From the NCBI RefSeq assembly GCF_000585215.1, contig NZ_AONC01000048.1, positions 1 through 32,737 on the forward strand: DNA of 32,737 nt, written 5' to 3'. The position numbers and the translations under genes are program-made. The stretch is from Imhoffiella purpurea (GTDB lineage Bacteria > Pseudomonadota > Gammaproteobacteria > Chromatiales > Chromatiaceae). Shown here one piece after another: positions 23,513 to 30,048 of the stretch (its first letter is position 1; every line of letters begins with the position of its first letter). Under the pieces are notes generated by a model. The model ran no database searches and was not told where the DNA came from. It saw only the letters and a list, made by a program, of their open reading frames with translations.

Positions 23513-25504
23513 ATGTCGAAGTCATGCGCCCGCTGGGCCGATCCTGGTAATAGCCCCAGAGGCGTCCTGTCTCCTGTGTCTGCCGGATTGGGTCTTTCTG
23601 GCCTCCTGATGCTGTCGCCCGTGCCCGCGTACGCGGAGTTGGGAGATGTCGCGCTCGAGACCATCAGCGTCACCGCTACCCGCACGCCCACGGCGCTGGA
23701 ACGTCAGCCCAGCGCGACCCAGGTCATCGACCGCAGCCAGATCGAGCGCCTGGACGCACAGCGTCTGACCGACGTTCTCAAGATCGCCCAGGGCGTGACC
23801 CTGCAGAAGCGCGGAACGCGCGACACGGTCTCCATCCGCGGCTTCACCAACGAACAGACGCTCATCTTGATCGACGGGAGGCGTCTCGCGAGCGAGCCCT
23901 CGCAGAAGTTCGAGCTCGACCGCATCACCTTGGCCAACGTCGAGCGGATCGAGATCGTGCGTGGTCCGGCCAGCGCACTCTACGGCGCCGATGCGCTGGG
24001 CGGTGTCATCAACGTCATCACCCGGCGGCCCGAATCCAACGAGGTCGACTGGCAGGTTCGCTGCGGCCGCCACGAGATGGACGGCGGCGACGGCTGCGAT
24101 GGCGGCTTCCACGTCAGTCTCATGCCGTTGGATACCCTTGGACTCTCGTTCTCGGGCACCCTGATCGATCAGCCGGCGATCGATCTCGACTCGGGCGTCA
24201 CCCAGATCGACGCCGAACGGCTCCAGGACATGGCCTTTCAGGCCGATTGGCGGATCACGCCGAGCCTGACGCTGGGCGTCATGCTCAAGTATTTGGCGAC
24301 CGACAGCTATTTCGACGCACTCTCGGGTTCCGGCAAGTTCAACCGCACCGATGAGGAGGACGAGCGCACCGATACGGCCCTGACCCTCGGATACGACGAC
24401 GGGGACAGGGCCGGTGAGCTCCAGCTCTACTATTCCAGGCTCGACAAGGACCGCGAGATGCGGCTGAGGGACTCGCGCAAGCTGCAGGAGTTCGACGAGA
24501 TTCGGGTCGAGAAATCGGCCCTCGATGGACATTTCACCTTCAGTCCGCTCGAAGGTCATCGTCTCACGGTCGGTGGCGAGTACAGGCGCGAGGATTTCCG
24601 CGGGACCACGATCGACACCGGCAAGTCCGCGTATTGGGTGATGCGCGATGGCAAGACGGCGACCGGCTCCGAGGCGGACATCGACTACTACGCGGCCTTC
24701 GTCCAGGATCAGTGGCAGGTCTCGCCACGACTGGATCTGGTGCTCGGCGGGCGATTCGATGCCTCCGACACCTTCGACGACCAGCCGACCGGCAAGCTGG
24801 GAGCGGTCTATCGTCTGTTCGACGCCGGCCCCACCCAGCTGCGTCTCAAGGCCCAGTTCGCCCAGGGCTATCGGGCACCCACGGTGCGCGACCTCTATCT
24901 CAATGTCACCAAGTCCAAATTCACCCGGTTCGGCAATCCGGATCTCGATCCCGAGCATTCGAACAGCTTCGATCTGGCGCTCGAGGGTCGCCGAGGGGCC
25001 ATCGATGGCCGCATCGGTTTCTTCCATTCCGAGGTCAGGGATCTGATCGCCGAGGAGACCATCGGCCGCCGCGCCGACCGCAAACCGATCCGCCGGTACG
25101 CCAATATCGACGAGGCCCGGCTGCAGGGGCTGGAGGCCAGCCTCGACTGGCGAGGCATCCCCGATCTGGGTCTGGGTCTCGACTACATGTACCTGGACGC
25201 ACGCGACGAAACCACGGACGCGCGGCTCGAGGATCGGCCGAGACATCGCATCCTCGCCCGGTTCGATTACGACTACCGGCCCTGGGGCCTGCAGCTGACC
25301 CTCAACGGGAACTACAACCTGGACGAACTCAGCAGTCTTTCGGGCGAGGAGGAGAGTTACGGTACCTGGGACCTGCACTTTTCCAAGACCCTCAACGGCG
25401 AGCTCGACCTCAAGCTGGGTGTCGAGAACCTGCTCGACGAGCGCGACGACGACCTCTTGCTCACGGGCCGCTATCTCTATGTCGGGCTCAACGGCTATTT
25501 CTGA
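23513..25504 (+). CDS. TonB-dependent receptor, CirA/FyuA-like
   Basis: A 663-residue outer-membrane receptor. The signal peptide ends near VPAYAE (about 41), the TonB box is ETISVTATRTPT (about 49-60), and the plug shows DTVSIRGFTNEQTLILIDG and VERIEIVRGPASALYGADALGGVINVITRRP. The barrel ends GYLYVGLNGYF-like (RYLYVGLNGYF) with terminal Phe. Size and plug resemble colicin I/yersiniabactin-type receptors, which take catecholate breakdown products or phenolate siderophores; the ligand here is not provable. It stands alone with its own strong Fur box and no transporter genes, so it must share an inner-membrane importer encoded elsewhere. The next gene starts 119 nt downstream behind its own operator. 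Confidence 0.93.
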   Translation: MSKSCARWADPGNSPRGVLSPVSAGLGLSGLLMLSPVPAYAELGDVALETISVTATRTPTALERQPSATQVIDRSQIERLDAQRLTDVLKIAQGVTLQKRGTRDTVSIRGFTNEQTLILIDGRRLASEPSQKFELDRITLANVERIEIVRGPASALYGADALGGVINVITRRPESNEVDWQVRCGRHEMDGGDGCDGGFHVSLMPLDTLGLSFSGTLIDQPAIDLDSGVTQIDAERLQDMAFQADWRITPSLTLGVMLKYLATDSYFDALSGSGKFNRTDEEDERTDTALTLGYDDGDRAGELQLYYSRLDKDREMRLRDSRKLQEFDEIRVEKSALDGHFTFSPLEGHRLTVGGEYRREDFRGTTIDTGKSAYWVMRDGKTATGSEADIDYYAAFVQDQWQVSPRLDLVLGGRFDASDTFDDQPTGKLGAVYRLFDAGPTQLRLKAQFAQGYRAPTVRDLYLNVTKSKFTRFGNPDLDPEHSNSFDLALEGRRGAIDGRIGFFHSEVRDLIAEETIGRRADRKPIRRYANIDEARLQGLEASLDWRGIPDLGLGLDYMYLDARDETTDARLEDRPRHRILARFDYDYRPWGLQLTLNGNYNLDELSSLSGEEESYGTWDLHFSKTLNGELDLKLGVENLLDERDDDLLLTGRYLYVGLNGYF

Positions 25505-25577
25505 GCGGACGATTCCGACGCAGAGGCCGCGTTTCCTGGTGGGCCGTCTTGACGGAGAGGAGTAAAGGTTCTAATCT

Positions 25578-25598
25578 AAACAAGAATCGTTCTTGTTT
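25578..25598. promoter_or_regulatory. Perfect 9-bp palindromic operator
   Basis: AAACAAGAA (25578-25586) and TTCTTGTTT (25590-25598) flank TCG, a perfect dyad 25 nt upstream of the small gene at 25624. It is only about half matched to the Fur core and could be a Fur variant or the site of another repressor. No T-run follows, so a terminator is unlikely. Confidence 0.6.
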
Positions 25599-25623
25599 AT
25601 ATCTGGAACTCGGAGATCTCACG

Positions 25624-25902
25624 ATGCAGCACACGATCGAGCACTTGAAGGCGGCCGACCTCGGCTGCTTGGAGCCCAGCATACTGGAGCTCAGACTGGG
25701 CGAGCTGATCCGTTCCTACTCCCGCGAGTGCACCCTGGATCTGGCGGAGTCCGTGGTACGGCACCTCGAGGCACTGGCTCTGCATCCCGAGAACGCATCG
25801 AATCGCGACCAGCAATCCGCCTTGAGTGGATTCGTGTCCCATTGGCGCTGGCTCGCCGAGCAGCACAGACGTGGAGTCGGTCAAAATGCGCTCGCGGCCT
25901 AG
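25624..25902 (+). CDS. Small cytosolic protein of unknown function
   Basis: A 92-residue protein without signal peptide or membrane helix. It is mostly helical in pattern: HTIEHLKAADLGCLEPSILE, then LRLGELIRSYS, LAESVVRHLEALALHP and FVSHWRWLAEQH. Histidines are frequent and there is one tryptophan pair (HWRW). GGAG lies 8 nt before ATG, and a palindromic operator lies just upstream, so this is a real, regulated gene. It sits between an iron receptor and fur, and its stop overlaps the next small frame. I do not recognise the family; a small iron-stress accessory or adaptor protein is one guess. Confidence 0.65.
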   Translation: MQHTIEHLKAADLGCLEPSILELRLGELIRSYSRECTLDLAESVVRHLEALALHPENASNRDQQSALSGFVSHWRWLAEQHRRGVGQNALAA

Positions 25903-26110
25903 CGTGTCAGGCACCCGGATCGTCCGAGCCGGCACGCTCGGAGGCAGTCTGATTCCGGCCATCATTCTTGTCGCCTCGATACTTGGGCTGCTGTTCTATC
26001 AGGGGTCGGTGCAAAACGCGCCTGGAACAGGCGAAGCCGCGCGGAGCGGCTCGGTATCCTCCGGGCCTCTGATCCGGCCTGTCGATCCAGTGGTTCGAGC
26101 GTCTGTCTGA
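25886..26110 (+). CDS. Small single-pass membrane protein (hypothetical)
   Basis: A 74-residue frame with one hydrophobic helix (about residues 21-39, LIPAIILVASILGLLFYQG) after a basic N terminus, and a short polar tail. It overlaps the end of the preceding small gene by 17 nt in another frame, which suggests coupling. The start at ATG 25886 has no clear ribosome binding site, and a GTG at 25871 is an alternative. Small size and lack of a recognised family keep the confidence low. Confidence 0.4.
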   Translation: MRSRPSVSGTRIVRAGTLGGSLIPAIILVASILGLLFYQGSVQNAPGTGEAARSGSVSSGPLIRPVDPVVRASV

Positions 26111-26312
26111 GCCCCGCATCGGTCGCTCCTGGGCGGGCGGGAACGGATCGCGATAATGCCGCTGGGCCGAAAAGCCGGTATCCTGCGCCCCGTGGCTGCT
26201 ATCCATCCAAGGTCCGCGACCGGCATTCTGCCTGCCTCGCGACCGGGATTCTCGTCGTCGGAATGCCTCGTTCAGCTGGATCGAGGGCTGTGCAATTGGG
26301 TACTGGAGCATC

Positions 26313-26732
26313 ATGTCGGAAAGCGAGCAGATCAGAGAAGCGGGTCTCAAGGTGACGGTCCCCAGGGCCAAGATCCTGGGCATCCTCGAGCGCAACGCCA
26401 AGCGGCACATGACGGCCGAGGACGTCTTCCGCGAGTTGCTCGCCGAAGAGGCCGAGATCGGTCTCGCCACGGTCTACCGCGTTCTGACCCAGTTCGAGAG
26501 CGCAGGTCTCGTCTGCCGGCGCAATTTCGACAATGCCCAGGCCGTTTTCGAACTCGACCGGGGCGAGCATCACGACCATCTGGTCTGCACCCGCTGCGGG
26601 CGTATCGTCGAGTTCGTCGACCCCAAGATCGAGAGGCGCCAAGCGGCCGTAGCCGACGAGCACAATTTCGTGACCGAAGACCATTCGCTCGTCATCTACG
26701 GGATCTGCCCCAGCTGTCAGCGTAACTCCTGA
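26313..26732 (+). CDS. fur: Ferric uptake regulator Fur
   Basis: A 139-residue Fur protein. The winged-helix DNA-binding part is GLKVTVPRAKILGIL followed by MTAEDVFRELL and GLATVYRVLTQFESAGLV (recognition helix about 50-61). The dimerisation and metal part has EHHDHLVCTRCGRIVEF (H86, H87, D88, H89, C92, C95), and a second cysteine pair IYGICPSCQ (C132, C135), so both regulatory and structural metal sites are present. Fur represses iron-uptake genes when Fe(II) is plentiful, and several sites in this window resemble its box. A TGGAG sequence precedes ATG 26313. It converges on the flavodoxin gene. Zur or another paralogue is possible, but the HHDH-CxxC pattern and iron context favour Fur. Confidence 0.92.
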   Translation: MSESEQIREAGLKVTVPRAKILGILERNAKRHMTAEDVFRELLAEEAEIGLATVYRVLTQFESAGLVCRRNFDNAQAVFELDRGEHHDHLVCTRCGRIVEFVDPKIERRQAAVADEHNFVTEDHSLVIYGICPSCQRNS

Positions 26733-26765
26733 CCGTCTTCCGCACCTCGCATCCGAGATGCGTAT

Positions 26766-26809
26766 CGGCTTGCCTGACGTCCGATGATGAGTCGGTCTTC
26801 GGCAAGCCG
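26766..26809. terminator. Possible hairpin between fur and flavodoxin genes
   Basis: CGGCTTGCC (26766-26774) can pair with GGCAAGCCG (26801-26809) around a 26-nt loop. It lies between convergent genes. There is no T-run and the loop is long, so a terminator role is uncertain. Confidence 0.35.
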
Positions 26810-26845
26810 TGAAGTCTCGACAAGAATCCTTTCGGAAGGGACTGA

Positions 26846-27373
26846 CTATGAAGGATCGGCACCCAACAGGACCGGCTTGATATCGGCGATCCAGGCCGCG
26901 AGACGGGCATCGGTGAGCTCGGACTGATTGTCCAGGTCCAGCACCAGGCCGCAGAAACGGCCGTCGCCCATGTCCGCCCGCGAGAGCTCGTAGTCGTATC
27001 CCTCGTTCGGCCAGAAGCCGAGGATCTCGGCGCCGCGCGACGCCAGTTCCTCGTAGAACATCCCGAGCGCGTCGACGAATTCCTGCGGATAGCCGACCTG
27101 ATCGCCCAGGCCGTAGAGTGCGATTCTCTTGCCCCGAAGATCGACGTCCTCGAACTGCGGCAGGAAATCCTCGAGCGCGGCGGGGTACTCTCCGTCTCCA
27201 ACGGTCGGTGTTCCGAAGATGAGCGAATCGTAGCCCTCGATCATCTCGGCCGTGGCCTTCTCGAAGTTGCAGATCTCGACCACGCCTGGCTCGAAATGAT
27301 CGTTCTTGATGCGCTTGGCGATCTTGCGCGTATTGCCCGTGTCCGTTGCGAAGAAGAGTCCGATCTTGCTCAT
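26846..27373 (-). CDS. Long-chain flavodoxin
   Basis: A 175-residue flavodoxin. The phosphate-binding loop TDTGNTRK (10-17) binds FMN, and the FGTPTVGDGE and YGLGDQVGYPQEF segments form the isoalloxazine loops. The length and the extra segment in the last strand (FWPNEGYDYE) mark the long-chain class. Flavodoxin replaces ferredoxin as an electron carrier when iron is short, for example with nitrogenase or ferredoxin-NADP reductase. A good Fur box lies 58 nt upstream of the ATG, giving direct support for iron control. NifF is a possible identity, but there is no nif context. Confidence 0.93.
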   Translation of the reverse strand: MSKIGLFFATDTGNTRKIAKRIKNDHFEPGVVEICNFEKATAEMIEGYDSLIFGTPTVGDGEYPAALEDFLPQFEDVDLRGKRIALYGLGDQVGYPQEFVDALGMFYEELASRGAEILGFWPNEGYDYELSRADMGDGRFCGLVLDLDNQSELTDARLAAWIADIKPVLLGADPS

Positions 27374-27430
27374 GGTTGTGGCCCTATTTGGTCGTTTGGA
27401 AGCGTGCCGTCGATTGGGACTAAATTAAAC

Positions 27431-27449
27431 GATAACGATTAGCGTTAAC
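27431..27449. promoter_or_regulatory. Fur box before flavodoxin
   Basis: GATAACGATTAGCGTTAAC matches the 19-bp Fur consensus at 14 positions. It is 58 nt upstream of the flavodoxin ATG on the minus side and 239 nt upstream of the glycosidase ATG on the plus side, so it may control both transcripts. Confidence 0.72.
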
Positions 27450-27688
27450 TATAAACCCAGTCGATGGACTTTTGAAGACCGGGTGGACGCCAACCGGTGT
27501 TCCTGGTGTCCGGAACCGAGTCGTCCGAGCCGCAGACCGAAGGGTAGTGAATCAAGGGAGAGCGCTATCCTGCGTCATGGGGATAGTGGACGGATCTTTT
27601 CCGTGGGATCTCGACCATAATGTTCCGTGTACGTCGATTTCGACGCTCCATGCGTATCTTCCAGAAACCCGATCCGGGAGGCAGCATC
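27450..27688 (+). other. 239-nt gap before the glycosidase operon
   Basis: No gene is supported here. If transcription starts at the Fur-controlled promoter, this would be a long leader. One stem-loop is visible, CTATCC (27565-27570) with GGATAG (27581-27586), followed after 10 nt by ATCTTTT. It is too weak to call a terminator or riboswitch. Confidence 0.4.
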
Positions 27689-28789
27689 ATGAAACTGCAC
27701 GGCGGACCCTCCATTCACATTCCCGACTACGATCACAGCCAGACGATCGCCCACCAAAGCCCCCATCTCCTGCCCGACGGTATCTACTCGGTGCCGGGAC
27801 AATACATCTGGGACAGCTGGATCTTCGAACTGGATGGCGTTCTGCACCGCTATGCCCTCTCGGCCTCCATCGAGTACACCCCCAACGAACGCCACCAGCA
27901 CGCCTTCATCCGTCACGCTATCTCCAGCGACGGCGGACGATCCTGGCAGGACATGGGGCCGACCATCATGGCCAATCAGGGAGAGGTCTGGCCGGATCAC
28001 GTCATCTGGACCAGCAGCATTCTCGCGCGCAGTCGCGAGGGGAGGCAGGAATTCCTGATGCTGGTCACCGGACGCAGCCGGAAAGAGGGCTGGAAGCAGC
28101 GCATCGGTATTTCGCGCTCGCTGAACGGCTTCAATTTCTGTCCGCCGGAGATGATTCTCAGCCCGAGCGAGACGCTGAACTACGACATCTCGGACGACGA
28201 CGGCATCATCATGGCCTGGCGCGATCCCAATCTGCTGCAGGATCCGCAGACCGGCCGCTGGCACATGTTCTTCTCGGCCAAGAAAAAGGATCCCGCCAAG
28301 GGAACCGTCCCGACAGTGGGACATGCCATCGCGACCGACGACGGCCTGTCTCATTGGGAGCTACAGCCGGCACTGGATCTGCCCAACTACTATCATCAGC
28401 TCGAAGTGCCCTACATGATCCACAACAAGGGCCGCTATTACCTCTTCGTCTCCACCCAGTTGCACCCCGAAGAACCGGACAACGAGGAGAAGGAGGCCGT
28501 GTATCGCGGTTACGTGGCGGATTCCCTCACGGGTCCCTGGAAGAACCTGTACGGCGATACGGACTGGATCTACGGCCACAAGATCTATGCCCCGACGGTC
28601 TTCAAATATCCGGGCGAGGACCGCTACGCCGCCGTGGCCTTCTTCTCCGAGGACACCCCCTATCCACTGACGGGGACACCGATCGTCCCGGTCGACTGGG
28701 AGGGCGACACCCCACGCTTCGCGTTCGAGCAGATCCTGGAACCCTGTCTGACGCCCATCGGACCAGACGCGGGAGGGACGACGCCATGA
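27689..28789 (+). CDS. GH68-like five-bladed beta-propeller glycosidase (clan GH-J)
   Basis: A 366-residue protein with the three GH-J catalytic landmarks in order: WDSW (41-44, nucleophile D42), WRDPN (177-181, stabilising D179) and HQLEVPYM (236-243, acid/base E239). WDSW and RDP match levansucrases (GH68) best, though levansucrases carry DEIER where this has HQLEVP. Levansucrases cut sucrose and transfer fructose; the real substrate here is open. There is no signal peptide, and it is shorter than the usual 420-470 residues, so a cytosolic, specialised enzyme is likely. GGGAGG sits 7 nt before ATG 27689. The stop overlaps the Nudix start by 4 nt. Divergent from flavodoxin, with a Fur box in between. 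Confidence 0.78.
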   Translation: MKLHGGPSIHIPDYDHSQTIAHQSPHLLPDGIYSVPGQYIWDSWIFELDGVLHRYALSASIEYTPNERHQHAFIRHAISSDGGRSWQDMGPTIMANQGEVWPDHVIWTSSILARSREGRQEFLMLVTGRSRKEGWKQRIGISRSLNGFNFCPPEMILSPSETLNYDISDDDGIIMAWRDPNLLQDPQTGRWHMFFSAKKKDPAKGTVPTVGHAIATDDGLSHWELQPALDLPNYYHQLEVPYMIHNKGRYYLFVSTQLHPEEPDNEEKEAVYRGYVADSLTGPWKNLYGDTDWIYGHKIYAPTVFKYPGEDRYAAVAFFSEDTPYPLTGTPIVPVDWEGDTPRFAFEQILEPCLTPIGPDAGGTTP

Positions 28790-29289
28790 GCGACTTCGGA
28801 ATGGATCTGGACGTGGTGGACGAGCAGGGCGACGTCCTGCGGACCCTGCCGTCCCAGAAGATCCACGAGCGTGGACTGCTGCATCGCTCGGTGCACATCC
28901 TGGTTTTCAATCGGGCCGGAGAGGTCTATGTCCGCGAGCGGAGTCCTTCATTGGAACTCTACCCAGGTGTCTGGACCTCGTCCGTGGGGGACCACGTCTT
29001 CCACGACGAGACCTTGGATGACACGGCACGGCGGGCGCTGAGGGATTTCCTGGGGCTGGAAACGCCCCTGGCGCCCAAAGGCCGAAGCCACGTTCAGGAT
29101 GCGATCGAGAACGAGTTGATGAGCGTTTTTCTGACCCGGGCCGAGGAGATCCCGTACCTCAATCCCGATCACAGCGAGGCAGGCCGGTTCCTGGGCACGG
29201 ACCGGGTCCGATCGCTGATCGGCGAGCACAAGACCACGCCTCATCTCGCGGCGGCGATAGGACTCTGTTCGGATTCGGTCGAAACCTAG
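28786..29289 (+). CDS. Nudix/IDI-like protein with degenerate catalytic box
   Basis: A 167-residue protein of the Nudix fold, closest in outline to type 1 isopentenyl-diphosphate isomerase and YfcD-like enzymes: LLHRSVHILVFNRAGEVYVRE, then LYPGVWTSSVGDHVFHDETL. The Nudix box should read GX5EX7REUXEEXGU; the aligned stretch is G68...RALRDFLGL (83-91), so the metal-binding glutamates of REUXEE are Ala, Asp and Phe. The isomerase's catalytic cysteine, in WTNxCxxHP, falls on Val67. Ordinary diphosphate hydrolysis or isomerisation is thus doubtful; a binding or altered-specificity role is possible. It starts at ATG 28786, overlapping the glycosidase stop (ATGA), so the two proteins should be made together. 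Confidence 0.75.
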   Translation: MSDFGMDLDVVDEQGDVLRTLPSQKIHERGLLHRSVHILVFNRAGEVYVRERSPSLELYPGVWTSSVGDHVFHDETLDDTARRALRDFLGLETPLAPKGRSHVQDAIENELMSVFLTRAEEIPYLNPDHSEAGRFLGTDRVRSLIGEHKTTPHLAAAIGLCSDSVET

Positions 29290-29294
29290 ACGAG

Positions 29295-29357
29295 CGACTC
29301 TGAAGCTCGGTCGGTTTCGATATGCTCCTCTCCAGAGTCGGGGGAAGATCTCTTTTT
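29295..29357 (+). terminator. Possible terminator of the glycosidase operon
   Basis: An 8-bp stem CGACTCTG/CAGAGTCG (29295-29302, 29333-29340) with a 30-nt loop is followed by a T5 run (29353-29357). The long loop and 12-nt gap to the T-run make this a moderate call. Confidence 0.42.
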
Positions 29358-29414
29358 GCCTTCGAGGGACCCTCCCGCCTTCGGTCACTGAACGTTTATC
29401 TCTGGTTTCGCAAT

Positions 29415-29429
29415 TGAGAATGAATATCG
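29415..29429. promoter_or_regulatory. Fur-box-like site before the Spy-like gene
   Basis: TGAGAATGAATATCG matches the 7-1-7 Fur core at 11 of 14 positions. It is 86 nt upstream of the ATG at 29516, and GTATAATT just after it (29435-29442) could be a -10 element. Confidence 0.55.
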
Positions 29430-29515
29430 TAAGCGTATAATTGGCTGCTCCGTTCGAGTCTTCCGAACATCCGGTCGGAGCGTCTTCGCTTCCATTATTC
29501 GCCGTAGGTCATCTC

Positions 29516-29974
29516 ATGCGCACAGGACTGAACACAACCCTTTCACTTCTTGCCTTCGTCGTGCCGTTCGCTCTGGCGCACGCGGACGAACCTCAGATGC
29601 GGTTCAAGGTCACCGAGCTGGTCGAGCTGCCGCATCCCATGTCGGCGATCCGCAAGGATCCCGAGCGCTTCGGTATCACGACCGAGCAGCGCGAGCGTCT
29701 GGACAAGGAGCTGTTCGCGGTCTTCCCGCCCGAGATGCATCCGCGCATGCAGCGTGCCTGGGAGCTGCAGAACCGCGTTCGTCGCGGCGTCATGACGCAG
29801 GGCAAGGACAGCGAGGCCCTTGCGGCGGAACTCGACGAGCTGAGCCGGATCAAGCGCGAGATGGCGGATCTGCACATCGATGCACTGCGGATCTTCCAGG
29901 ATGTCCTGACCCAGGAGCAGCTCCAGCAGCTGGCCGATGCGACGGGTGCCTCGGGTCGCATGTCATCCCGATAG
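29516..29974 (+). CDS. Spy/CpxP-like periplasmic protein
   Basis: A 152-residue exported protein with a signal peptide ending LAHA (20-23). The mature part is highly charged and helical, with FGITTEQRERLDKELFAVFP and, at the end, the LTxxQ-type motif VLTQEQLQQLAD (about 132-143), as in Spy, CpxP and ZraP. These proteins are periplasmic chaperones or metal-stress sensors. There is no cysteine or histidine cluster typical of zinc-binding ZraP. The ATG at 29516 follows TAGGT; the frame opens earlier (29441), but without a better signal. A Fur-like site upstream is unusual for this family. It converges on the fourth TonB receptor, 74 nt away. Confidence 0.75.
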   Translation: MRTGLNTTLSLLAFVVPFALAHADEPQMRFKVTELVELPHPMSAIRKDPERFGITTEQRERLDKELFAVFPPEMHPRMQRAWELQNRVRRGVMTQGKDSEALAAELDELSRIKREMADLHIDALRIFQDVLTQEQLQQLADATGASGRMSSR

Positions 29975-30048
29975 TCTCCCTTATTTGCTTTGCCACCGGG
30001 CGGTCTTCAGCTGTGGAAAATCGATGGGGCCGGTTCCGATTCTCTCTG

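Noticed and set aside
23522-25378. 618-codon minus-strand frame opposite the Cir/FyuA-like receptor
   Set aside because: Same reason; it is a shadow of a confident coding gene with codon-position GC bias.
27565-27600. Stem-loop followed by TTTT in the glycosidase leader, considered as an attenuator or riboswitch
   Set aside because: The stem is only 6 bp, the T-run is short and 10 nt away, and no known riboswitch core is visible.
28786-29289. Calling this gene idi (isopentenyl-diphosphate isomerase)
   Set aside because: The catalytic cysteine and the Nudix glutamates are absent, so only the fold-level relationship is claimed.
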